Shown piece after piece: positions 8,881 to 15,717 of a DNA stretch of 15,923 nucleotides. Location of the stretch: assembly GCA_946480345.1 (NCBI GenBank), contig CAMLJR010000061.1, forward strand, positions 1 to 15,923, read 5' to 3'. Source of the stretch: an uncultured Spongiibacteraceae bacterium. Lineage in GTDB: Bacteria > Pseudomonadota > Gammaproteobacteria > Pseudomonadales > CAMLJR01. The first letter of the stretch is position 1; each line of letters begins with the position of its first letter. The translations under genes and the position numbers were made by a program. The notes beneath the pieces are model-generated. The model made no database searches, was not told the origin of the DNA, and saw only the letters and a program-made list of their open reading frames with translations.

Positions 8881-10203
8881 GTGCCGCTCCAATTGAACCT
8901 TCCAAGCAGTTTGCGTTTTGCGCGCATTGTTGGCGTTGGAGTGTTTATTTTGGTTTTCTCCACGCTTGAGTGGCGCCAGCGCGTGTTATGGCGCACCGAC
9001 GAATCGTTGCGGCAGACTCAAACTGCCGTCGCCGCAAGCGAGCTGCGAGCGCGGGTCGACCGCGAGCTGAGTGCGGTATTTAATTTAACGCAAGCGCTCG
9101 TTGCCTATCTTGAGATCAAGCGCGGCGATATCGAGACAGCCGAAGTCAGCGCACTTCTTCAGCAGCTTTATTCCAAAACTCATCAGATCCATAACTTCGC
9201 GGTTGCGGTTGGTTATCGCGTTGAATATGTATATCCACTGCCCGGTAACGAAAAAGTGTTGGGCATCGATTACCGTGCTCAAGACCGGCAATGGCCTACC
9301 ATCGAACGCGCCATAGCAACGCAAACCAGCGTTTTGGCTGGGCCCGTGCCGCTGGTGCAAGGCGGCTTGTCATTGGTCTACCGTGTGCCCGTTTTCATCG
9401 ATGGCAAATACTGGGGGTTGGTATCGACGGTGATCGATGCGCAGGCGCTGTTCCAGCAGGCGGGCGGCAGCGCGCATTCGTATGCAATCCGCAGCAGCGA
9501 TTTCAGTCACGGCGTAGTGTGGGGCGACGCTTCATTGTTTAACGATAAACATTCGATCATCGTGACTGCTGCCGTGCCCGGAGTCGAATGGCAATATGCC
9601 GTGCATCCGATCGACAACCAGCCGCTGCTGCGCGAACGCTTATTGTTCGATGTCATTGCTTTAACGATAAGTGCGTTGTTGGGCTATTTTTCTTACCTGA
9701 CGCAATACCATCGACATAAGTTGTACAACGTGTCGCGCATCGATCCAATCACAAAATTGTTGAATCGTCGTGCACTTGAAAACTCGCTCGAATTGATCCT
9801 CGAACGCAGGCGCAAATCGGACCAACATTGCGCATTGTTGTTTATTGATCTCGACCGATTTAAGTACATCAATGATACGCATGGTCATCGCGCCGGCGAT
9901 GCGTTGTTATCGGTCGTAGCGGAACGATTGACGAATGAATTGCGCGCCGCCGATGTTATCGGTCGCTGGGGTGGCGATGAGTTAGTGATCCTGCTTGAAG
10001 AAGGCGATGCGCAGGCAATCGATAATTTAATTGTGCGTCTGCGCAAGGCTATTAATTTGCCGGTAATGTTCGGCAACACCGAGTTGCGTGTGGGCGCATC
10101 GGTTGGCTGTGCGATTTTCCCCGACGATGGCGCAACGCTGGAAACACTGCTTTATATCGCCGATATCCGGATGTATCAGGATAAGCAGCGTCACTATACA
10201 TGA
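8881..10203 (+). CDS. CHASE-domain membrane diguanylate cyclase
   Basis: A 440-residue membrane sensor. A first transmembrane helix (about 15-32) is followed by a periplasmic CHASE domain (about 45-215; note the NEKVLGIDYRAQ and VLAGPVPLVQGG segments), a second transmembrane helix (about 254-274) and a GGDEF domain (about 290-440). The active-site motif is GGDEL (364-368) instead of GGDEF; the first four residues are intact, so activity is likely. The metal-binding FIDLDRFK (D323) and the product-inhibition site RAAD (355-358) are present, which predicts feedback control by c-di-GMP. CHASE domains bind small molecules outside the membrane; the ligand is unknown. The start is a GTG with only a weak upstream GAGAAG, so the exact N terminus is uncertain. 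The next gene encodes a predicted c-di-GMP phosphodiesterase. Confidence 0.92.
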   Translation: MPLQLNLPSSLRFARIVGVGVFILVFSTLEWRQRVLWRTDESLRQTQTAVAASELRARVDRELSAVFNLTQALVAYLEIKRGDIETAEVSALLQQLYSKTHQIHNFAVAVGYRVEYVYPLPGNEKVLGIDYRAQDRQWPTIERAIATQTSVLAGPVPLVQGGLSLVYRVPVFIDGKYWGLVSTVIDAQALFQQAGGSAHSYAIRSSDFSHGVVWGDASLFNDKHSIIVTAAVPGVEWQYAVHPIDNQPLLRERLLFDVIALTISALLGYFSYLTQYHRHKLYNVSRIDPITKLLNRRALENSLELILERRRKSDQHCALLFIDLDRFKYINDTHGHRAGDALLSVVAERLTNELRAADVIGRWGGDELVILLEEGDAQAIDNLIVRLRKAINLPVMFGNTELRVGASVGCAIFPDDGATLETLLYIADIRMYQDKQRHYT

Positions 10204-10205
10204 CA

Positions 10206-10270
10206 TAAATCAAAGCACATGACGTTAAACCAATGCACATGCAGTAAAACCAAGACATGATGTAAATACC
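10206..10270. repeat. degenerate tandem repeat, unit about 18-20 bp
   Basis: Immediately after the cyclase stop, the pattern TAAA-CAA-GCACATG recurs with drift. Units begin at 10206 (TAAATCAAAGCACATGACGT), 10226 (TAAACCAATGCACATGCAG) and 10245 (TAAAACCAAGACATGATG), with a partial fourth at 10263 (TAAATACCAGCGCA). It is non-coding and looks like an older, decayed version of the same kind of process that made the next repeat block. Confidence 0.6.
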
Positions 10271-10282
10271 AGCGCAATTCAT

Positions 10283-10367
10283 ATTGCAAAGTTACTACTA
10301 TTGCAAAGTCACTACGATTGCAAAGTCACTACGATTGCAAAGTCATCACTACTGCAAAATCTCTACA
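10283..10367. repeat. 17-bp tandem repeat (minisatellite), five units
   Basis: Five consecutive 17-base units begin at 10283, 10300, 10317, 10334 and 10351. Units two and three are identical (ATTGCAAAGTCACTACG). Unit one differs at two positions (ATTGCAAAGTTACTACT), and units four and five diverge further. The array fills most of the 207-base gap before the HD-GYP gene, ending 43 bases before its ATG. There is no spacer sequence, so it is not a CRISPR array. Confidence 0.9.
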
Positions 10368-10410
10368 TTGAAGCATCAATAAAAGATTCAAAATAGAAGC
10401 GTCGAAACCC

Positions 10411-11625
10411 ATGGCAGCAAAGTGGATTCATAAAAAGCAGCTACGCATCGGCATGTTTGTCGTCAAGTTTGGCGGCTCCTGGCTGGAGCATCCGTTTTGG
10501 CGCACGCATTTTTTGCTCGATAGTCGCGAAGATCTACTGCTGTTAAAGAAATCCGCCATTAATCGCATATGCATCGACGTGCAGAAGGGGCTCGACGTTG
10601 ATGTCGCTAGCGATAGCGATGATGTCGATCAAACGATTGCCGACGTCAAAATAATCGCTGAGCCTGTGGCATCCGCACCAATGCAACACGAATCGATGAG
10701 CGATGAGTTGCGCCGATCAAAACGCATTCTGGATAAATCGAAGGAAGCGGTGATAACGATGTTTGCCGAGGCTCGTATGGGCAAGGCGATCGAAGTCGAA
10801 GATATGAAACCGCTCGTCGAAGAAATTGCCAATTCCGTAGCGCGCAATAGCGGTGCATTAATCAGTCTGGCTCGGCTGAAAAATAAGGACGAATACACGT
10901 ACATGCATTCTGTTGCGGTATGCGCATTGATGATTGCGCTAGCGCGGCAGTTGGAGTTGAGCGAAGAGCTGGTGCGCGAGGCCGGCATGGCAGGGCTGGT
11001 GCACGATATCGGCAAAGCGATGGTGCCGCTCGATATCCTCAATAAGCCGGGCCGTTTGACTGACGTCGAATTCATTTCCGTTAAAGCGCACCCCGAACAC
11101 GGTTCCCGTCTGTTGAAGCAAAGTCAAAGCGCCAGCGACATGATGCTCGACGTGTGTCTGCATCATCATGAAAAAATTGATGGCAGCGGTTATCCGAAAG
11201 GGCTGCGTGACAAGGAAATTTCGCTGTTCGCGAAAATGGGTGCAGTTTGTGATGTGTACGATGCAATCACTTCGAACAGACCGTATAAAAACGGCTGGGA
11301 CCCAGCCGAGTCACTGCGGCGGATGGCGGAGTGGAATGGGCATTTCGATACGAAGATTTATCAGGCCTTTGTCAAAAGTCTCGGCATTTATCCCATCGGT
11401 TCTCTGGTGCGGATGGAGTCGGGCAAGCTCGGTGTGGTGATCGAGCAACATCCGAAATCGCTGGTGACGCCGAAAGTGAAGGTGTTTTTTTCGACGAAAT
11501 CGCGTTGTCAGTTCATGCCGGAAATCATCGATTTATCGGATCGGCATTGCGAAGATAAAATCGTCGCGCGCGAGTCCGCCGAAAAATGGGGACTCACGCA
11601 TCTCGATGATTTATGGAATACCTAG
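10411..11625 (+). CDS. DUF3391-HD-GYP cyclic-di-GMP phosphodiesterase
   Basis: A 404-residue soluble protein. The N-terminal DUF3391 region (about 5-130) begins with the typical LRIGMFVVKFGGSWLEHPF. It is followed by an HD-GYP domain (about 140-320). Catalytic residues are intact: H198-D199 in GLVHDIGK, and HHHEKIDGSGYP (251-262) with the GYP signature at 260-262. DVYDAITSNRPYK follows. HD-GYP proteins hydrolyse c-di-GMP to pGpG and GMP, so this enzyme should oppose the cyclase encoded upstream. The last ~80 residues form a basic beta-rich tail usual in this subfamily. The start ATG at 10411 has only a weak upstream AGAAG. The 17-bp repeat array lies in its leader region. It converges with the P450 gene, 25 bases apart. 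Confidence 0.93.
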   Translation: MAAKWIHKKQLRIGMFVVKFGGSWLEHPFWRTHFLLDSREDLLLLKKSAINRICIDVQKGLDVDVASDSDDVDQTIADVKIIAEPVASAPMQHESMSDELRRSKRILDKSKEAVITMFAEARMGKAIEVEDMKPLVEEIANSVARNSGALISLARLKNKDEYTYMHSVAVCALMIALARQLELSEELVREAGMAGLVHDIGKAMVPLDILNKPGRLTDVEFISVKAHPEHGSRLLKQSQSASDMMLDVCLHHHEKIDGSGYPKGLRDKEISLFAKMGAVCDVYDAITSNRPYKNGWDPAESLRRMAEWNGHFDTKIYQAFVKSLGIYPIGSLVRMESGKLGVVIEQHPKSLVTPKVKVFFSTKSRCQFMPEIIDLSDRHCEDKIVARESAEKWGLTHLDDLWNT

Positions 11626-11650
11626 CAAACGTTAGCTAGCGGTCGGCGCG

Positions 11651-12883
11651 TTATTCTTTTCCTCTACTCCAAACCAGCGGTAATTTACGAAAGCCCATTA
11701 CTGGTCCGGCGAAAATATCGATTGGCTCGCGCTCGTCGATGTGGAATTCCGGTATACGCGGCAACCATTCCTGCAATGCAATGATTACTTCGGCTTTGGC
11801 CAGATGCGAGCCGATGCAGCGGTGTGGCCCGAGGCCAAAAGTAACATACGCATTGATTTTGCGATCCAGATCGATAACTTCCGGCTTGTCGAAAATATTC
11901 GGATCGCGATTCGCTACCGTGTTCGGCAGCACTACTTTTTCGTCCGCCTTCATCGCGATACCTTTGTATTCGACATCTTTCGCAACGCGCCGATAAATAT
12001 TCGATACGGCATTGATACGAAACAGTTCGTCGATCGCGCAATTCAAAGCTTCCCTGTTTTGTAAATTGTCGCGAATGTGCTCACGCGCGCCGGGTGTACG
12101 CGCCAGATAGCGCCAGATGTATGTCATCGTGCTGGTCACGGTATCGAGACCGGCGACGAATAGCAGAAACATACAGTTGATGATTTCCTCGTGCGGGAAG
12201 GGGCTGCCGTCAGGCTCGCGTGCCCTCAATAAGACGCTCATGATGTCGTCGTTCGGCGGTTTCTGTTTGCGTTGCGAGAGTGCGTCTTCGAGCACTGCGT
12301 AGATGTCGGCGACGTTCTGGATTTTTCCTTCCGGCGTTTCGACCCGCATGAAGGTGTCGGCCAGTTGCATGAATTCGATCAGCCGGGACTGATCCATGCC
12401 CATCAGATCGATGAACAATCCAGTGGGCAGAATGCCCGAGAAATCGCGTACGAAATCGCATTTCCCGTTATCGGCAAATTGATCGATTAAATCGCGCGTG
12501 CGGGTACGCACGTTGTCTTCCAGTTTCTTGATCGCATTCGGCGTAAATAGCGGCGCCAGCAAACTGCGAAATTTACTGTGGTCGGGCGGATCGACACTCT
12601 GCGGTTGAAACACCGGCCAGTTTTCCACGGGCGGAATCGGCGTATTGCGATTCGAAAACAACGCGTAGTTGCGATAGCCCTCGCGAATATCTTCGTAGTC
12701 GAGGAACGTCCAATGCCCGCCATTACGCGGCGACCAAAAAATTTTCGGTACATTCGATCTAGCGAGACTGTGCCATTTTTCGAGAGGATCTTTTAAGCCT
12801 GTGGGAATATCGAACAGATCGAAATCGACCACCAATTCCGGCGGAATATGCGCTGGCACATGCCAGTTGCTTGCGGTGTTCAT
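11651..12883 (-). CDS. cytochrome P450 monooxygenase
   Basis: A 410-residue soluble bacterial P450. The oxygen-activation helix reads AGLDTV (244-249): the acid-threonine pair D247-T248 is kept, with Val in place of the more usual second Thr. The ExxR motif is ELFR (286-289), and the haem ligand is C356 in FGLGPHRCIG. DPPDHSKFR (98-106) is the conserved region that contacts the haem propionates. It hydroxylates an unknown, probably hydrophobic, substrate, receiving electrons from the ferredoxin encoded just upstream. The frame is open for 86 codons further (to 13141), but that stretch overlaps the ferredoxin gene in another frame. A GGAG ribosome-binding site seven bases before the ATG at 12883 sets the true start. 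I do not assign a CYP number. No ferredoxin reductase is in the window. Confidence 0.95.
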   Translation of the reverse strand: MNTASNWHVPAHIPPELVVDFDLFDIPTGLKDPLEKWHSLARSNVPKIFWSPRNGGHWTFLDYEDIREGYRNYALFSNRNTPIPPVENWPVFQPQSVDPPDHSKFRSLLAPLFTPNAIKKLEDNVRTRTRDLIDQFADNGKCDFVRDFSGILPTGLFIDLMGMDQSRLIEFMQLADTFMRVETPEGKIQNVADIYAVLEDALSQRKQKPPNDDIMSVLLRAREPDGSPFPHEEIINCMFLLFVAGLDTVTSTMTYIWRYLARTPGAREHIRDNLQNREALNCAIDELFRINAVSNIYRRVAKDVEYKGIAMKADEKVVLPNTVANRDPNIFDKPEVIDLDRKINAYVTFGLGPHRCIGSHLAKAEVIIALQEWLPRIPEFHIDEREPIDIFAGPVMGFRKLPLVWSRGKE

Positions 12884-12912
12884 TGTTAATCTCCGGTATT
12901 TGATCCGATTTC

Positions 12913-13110
12913 TTATTCGTCGCTGAAGCTCAGCGCGCCTTCCGGGCAATTGCGTATGGCGCGAGCTGCGCTGGCTTGCAGATGTTCGGGTACACGCTCC
13001 ATTAACAGCACGCATTTGCCTTCGACATCGTCGGTGGAAAATACCTCGGGGCAGATTTCCTGGCAGCGCGCATGACCCTGGCATACGTGCAGATCGACAC
13101 GGACTTTCAT
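12913..13110 (-). CDS. P450-associated [3Fe-4S]-type ferredoxin with CxxHxxC motif
   Basis: A 65-residue ferredoxin of the small P450-partner type. Cysteines C10, C16, C20 and C55 lie in VCQGHARCQEICPEVF and NCPEGAL. The position that is Cys in [4Fe-4S] ferredoxins (residue 13) is His, giving CxxHxxC...CP. In this family three of the cysteines normally hold a [3Fe-4S] cluster, and a His at this position is known for some P450 partners. The remaining cysteine (C33) is probably not a ligand. It passes electrons one at a time to the P450, whose gene starts 29 bases downstream on the same strand. AGGA (minus strand at 13117-13120) lies six bases before the ATG. A complete gene despite its size. 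Confidence 0.93.
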   Translation of the reverse strand: MKVRVDLHVCQGHARCQEICPEVFSTDDVEGKCVLLMERVPEHLQASAARAIRNCPEGALSFSDE

Positions 13111-13157
13111 CGCTATTCCTTAGGTAAAGTTTGGCATGCACTGGGCGTGCAATGATT

Positions 13158-13174
13158 TTTCCGCAAATCGGAAA
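13158..13174. promoter_or_regulatory. inverted repeat upstream of the ferredoxin gene, possible operator
   Basis: TTTCCG (13158-13163) and CGGAAA (13169-13174) are perfect inverted arms around a five-base spacer. The repeat lies 48 bases upstream of the ferredoxin ATG, a normal position for a transcription-factor site. It is also downstream of the regulator's stop codon, so it could instead be an RNA hairpin. Confidence 0.35.
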
Positions 13175-13184
13175 GAACTAACAA

Positions 13185-13198
13185 CACCCATACGGGTG
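13185..13198. other. small hairpin between regulator and ferredoxin genes
   Basis: CACCC (13185-13189) and GGGTG (13194-13198) enclose a four-base ATAC loop. On the minus strand no T-run follows it, so it is not a standard terminator for the regulator. Confidence 0.3.
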
Positions 13199-13246
13199 CA
13201 GAGTGAGTGGCGTATAAGTCGTGAGGGGCGTATTAATCAGGAGGTG

Positions 13247-15514
13247 CTATAGAGAAACCATCGTATCCAGCAACATACGAATTAGCGACGATTGCCGCGT
13301 TGCGCCGGTTTTCGCAAAGATCGACCGCAGGCGCGATTTCACCGTGTTTTTGCTGATGCCGAGCTGGGCACCGGCTTCGTCGAGTGTAAGACCTTCGGCC
13401 AATAACTTGGCGAACGTCGCCTCGGCAGGCGTGAAGTTGAATAGCGTGCGCAAAATATCAACCGGCGGCGCGGATTTGAAGTCTGAGTCATGCACAAAAA
13501 TCGCAACGGCAGGGCGATGATTGCCTTCGACGAGCGGAGCGCCGGGAATATTTTTTACCAAAATTTTCCAATGGCCGCCGTCAATGCGCGCAATGGAGAA
13601 TGCGCTTATAGCTGGTTCGTCGGCGGCCATGGCGTTTCTGATAGCGCTTTGCAGTTGTTTTTCTGCTTCGTGCTGGCGGACGTGAATGACATTGCTGCTT
13701 GTCCACAGCTCGGCTTTTTTCGCGAGTATCTCATCGGCGACGTTATTAGTCGTTAATACAGAACCCGTTTCGTCGAGCACAATCGTGCCGATCTGCATGC
13801 GGTCAAACGCCGATTGAAATAATTTTTTCTCGACTTCGGCCGTATACATTCGCGAATGCAAATAAACAGCGCGTTTGAAATGGGGCAGTAAAAGCGCGCA
13901 CAGTTCTTTTTCGATATCGGTAAATGCACCGGCTTGATCGGTTTTACACATGCGAAAACGGCATTCGGAATGATCGTCGGAGCGAAAATCCGCGCCGATT
14001 TGATAATGACAATCGTGAGCCTGCAAATAGTTGCAATAAAAATCGCTGCTGTACCATTGCTCCGCACCGAGAAACTCTTCGGGTGTCGTGATGCGATCTT
14101 TCGGCAAGTTTGTAAACGGATCTGCCGAATAAATATCGAACAGCGTGTAATCCGCCGAAGAGACTTCGACCTGCTGATACCTGGCCTGAATGATCAATGA
14201 AGGCCGTTCGCGCGATGCGGGGCGCAACACGAGCACAGACCAGCTTGCGTTAAACGCGGTATTTAACCAGCGCAGCACGCGAGTCCACGGTACCGGTTCG
14301 AACAAGCCCTCGTAAATCAGACCGATCAATTGCGATAGCTGGTCGGGCGATAACGCCGAAGTGACAGGCATAGCCCAGTCTTTATCGAGTTTGCCGTTCA
14401 TCGCCCGCCGGGACTTTTTATGGACTGCGTATGAAGGGATGCTCGGCACAGAGGGATTTTGAGGTTGCGCCAATAAGCGTCGAAAATCCGATGGTGTCAT
14501 GTTTGTCCACGATTTAAATGCCCGGCGAAATGCACCGGCATCGCTGAAGCCGAGTTTGTCGGCCACTTCTTCCAGCGTGATATTGGTCTGATGCAGTAAT
14601 TCTTTAGCCCAGTCGTGCCGGCATTTTTCCTTGATTATCGAAATCGACGTTTTCTCGTCATCGAGTCGGCGACGTAACGTCGCGTTGCTGACGTTGAAAA
14701 GGCTCGCGAGCTGCGCAAGCGTCGGCATGGGTTCGCGCTGCAACATGCGCGATTTGATAATCGTGTGCAGTGTTTCCTGCAGGCTTTGAATGTGCAGATC
14801 GGTCGAAATCAAATCGAACGGAAAAAACTTGAGTAGTTCCAGTAGTTCCTGATATGACCGGATAACCGGCTTTTCCAAATATTGCGCAGCAAAAGAAAAC
14901 TGATTGTTCGGTGCGTCGAAAGTCACTGGATAATGAAACAATTCGAGTATCGTTTCGGCGCCGATCAGCTCGGGAGAGTGCATTTGCAGGCCGCCATTGT
15001 CGATGGTCTCGCCGATCAGCCAGCTGAATAGACGATGGTATGCCGTGAGCCCGAGCAGATCGGAAAGTAATCCGCTCGTCGTATGTTTACCGCGCTGAGT
15101 GGCCATCACGAAAGTGGCGGTGGATGCATCGCGCTGCAGCGATAATTCGCCGGCGCGGCCGCGTAACATGCGACAGAAAGTGGCAGCGCGCAAAATCACT
15201 TCCTGCAAGTTTTTGCAGTTGATCAGGCAATAGCACAGCATTTCGAAATCGTCTTTTTCCATCGGCGCGTGATCGCTGAAACTGCACGCGTGCCGTTCGA
15301 GAATCGCAATGCACTCGCGACTCAGCAAGGCGAAATGCGAACGTGGAATCGACGCGATTTTGCCGCTGCGTAAATCCTCGAAGGAGCAACGCAGATGTGC
15401 GTGCGCGAGCAACCGCGCGGCATCGCCACCTGCGTTTATCGTTTCCTGCAATAACGCCGCAGCGGCACTGCCGGAGATACTGTTGAGTTGGGCTTTGGAT
15501 ACGCGCTTCTGCAT
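13247..15514 (-). CDS. AraC-LuxR fusion transcriptional regulator (two DNA-binding domains)
   Basis: One uninterrupted 755-codon frame encodes two regulators in series. Residues 1 to about 240 resemble the AraC-type (OruR-like) arabinose-binding-like N-terminal domain. Residues about 263-348 are a complete AraC double helix-turn-helix (LAQLASLFNVSNATLRRRL, then LEEVADKLGFSDAGAFRRAF, ending TPSDFRRLL). A Pro/Ser/basic linker (349-385) leads to a second regulator: a sensory region (about 386-560), a PAS-like segment (about 565-680; IGTIVLDETGSVLTTN) and a C-terminal LuxR helix-turn-helix (about 693-755; FTPAEATFAKLLAEGLTLDE, LGISKNTVKSRLRSIFAKTG). Either half has the length of a normal stand-alone protein. 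Possible internal starts are M372 and M382, both without a convincing ribosome-binding site. The gene runs in the same direction as the downstream ferredoxin and P450 genes and is their likely regulator (inference). The start ATG at 15514 has GAGG twelve bases upstream, which is long spacing. Confidence 0.88.
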   Translation of the reverse strand: MQKRVSKAQLNSISGSAAAALLQETINAGGDAARLLAHAHLRCSFEDLRSGKIASIPRSHFALLSRECIAILERHACSFSDHAPMEKDDFEMLCYCLINCKNLQEVILRAATFCRMLRGRAGELSLQRDASTATFVMATQRGKHTTSGLLSDLLGLTAYHRLFSWLIGETIDNGGLQMHSPELIGAETILELFHYPVTFDAPNNQFSFAAQYLEKPVIRSYQELLELLKFFPFDLISTDLHIQSLQETLHTIIKSRMLQREPMPTLAQLASLFNVSNATLRRRLDDEKTSISIIKEKCRHDWAKELLHQTNITLEEVADKLGFSDAGAFRRAFKSWTNMTPSDFRRLLAQPQNPSVPSIPSYAVHKKSRRAMNGKLDKDWAMPVTSALSPDQLSQLIGLIYEGLFEPVPWTRVLRWLNTAFNASWSVLVLRPASRERPSLIIQARYQQVEVSSADYTLFDIYSADPFTNLPKDRITTPEEFLGAEQWYSSDFYCNYLQAHDCHYQIGADFRSDDHSECRFRMCKTDQAGAFTDIEKELCALLLPHFKRAVYLHSRMYTAEVEKKLFQSAFDRMQIGTIVLDETGSVLTTNNVADEILAKKAELWTSSNVIHVRQHEAEKQLQSAIRNAMAADEPAISAFSIARIDGGHWKILVKNIPGAPLVEGNHRPAVAIFVHDSDFKSAPPVDILRTLFNFTPAEATFAKLLAEGLTLDEAGAQLGISKNTVKSRLRSIFAKTGATRQSSLIRMLLDTMVSL

Positions 15515-15532
15515 TTAGTTATGGAACCTCGT

Positions 15533-15556
15533 GTTATATGCATGCATTGGCATAAC
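15533..15556 (-). promoter_or_regulatory. promoter/operator candidate upstream of the fusion regulator
   Basis: GTTAT (15533-15537) and ATAAC (15552-15556) are inverted arms around 14 bases that include the palindrome ATGCATGCAT (15538-15547). On the minus strand TATAAC (15533-15538) is a good -10-like hexamer, though no good -35 is seen. An inverted repeat over a promoter fits autoregulation. The rest of 15557-15705 shows no feature I can support beyond a GAGCA/TGCTC hairpin at 15601-15620. Confidence 0.3.
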
Positions 15557-15717
15557 GGACGCCGATGGCGTCGAGCGTTGAGCATTCTAGCCCTGTTTTT
15601 GAGCAGCTCGGTAGGTGCTCACCCGAATCGACGCGGCTATGCTGCGCCACGATTCTCACTTGAATAATTTTTCACGCATGGTTTAGCGCTGTGCAATTTA
15701 TTACTAAGAGGTTGCTA

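Noticed and set aside
10283..10367. Possible CRISPR array
   Set aside because: The 17-bp units are directly adjacent with no spacers, and no cas genes are present.
11622..11639. CTAGC/GCTAG hairpin between the convergent HD-GYP and P450 genes
   Set aside because: Only five pairs with an eight-base loop and no clear T-run, so too weak to call a terminator.
12884..13141. Upstream extension of the P450 reading frame to 13141
   Set aside because: It overlaps the ferredoxin gene in a different frame, gives a low-complexity Arg/Cys-rich sequence, and the GGAG-supported ATG at 12883 begins a normal P450 N terminus.
14369..14401. Independent start of the LuxR half at M372 or M382
   Set aside because: No convincing ribosome-binding site lies at the right distance, and the frame from the AraC half is continuous; kept only as an alternative in the fusion finding.
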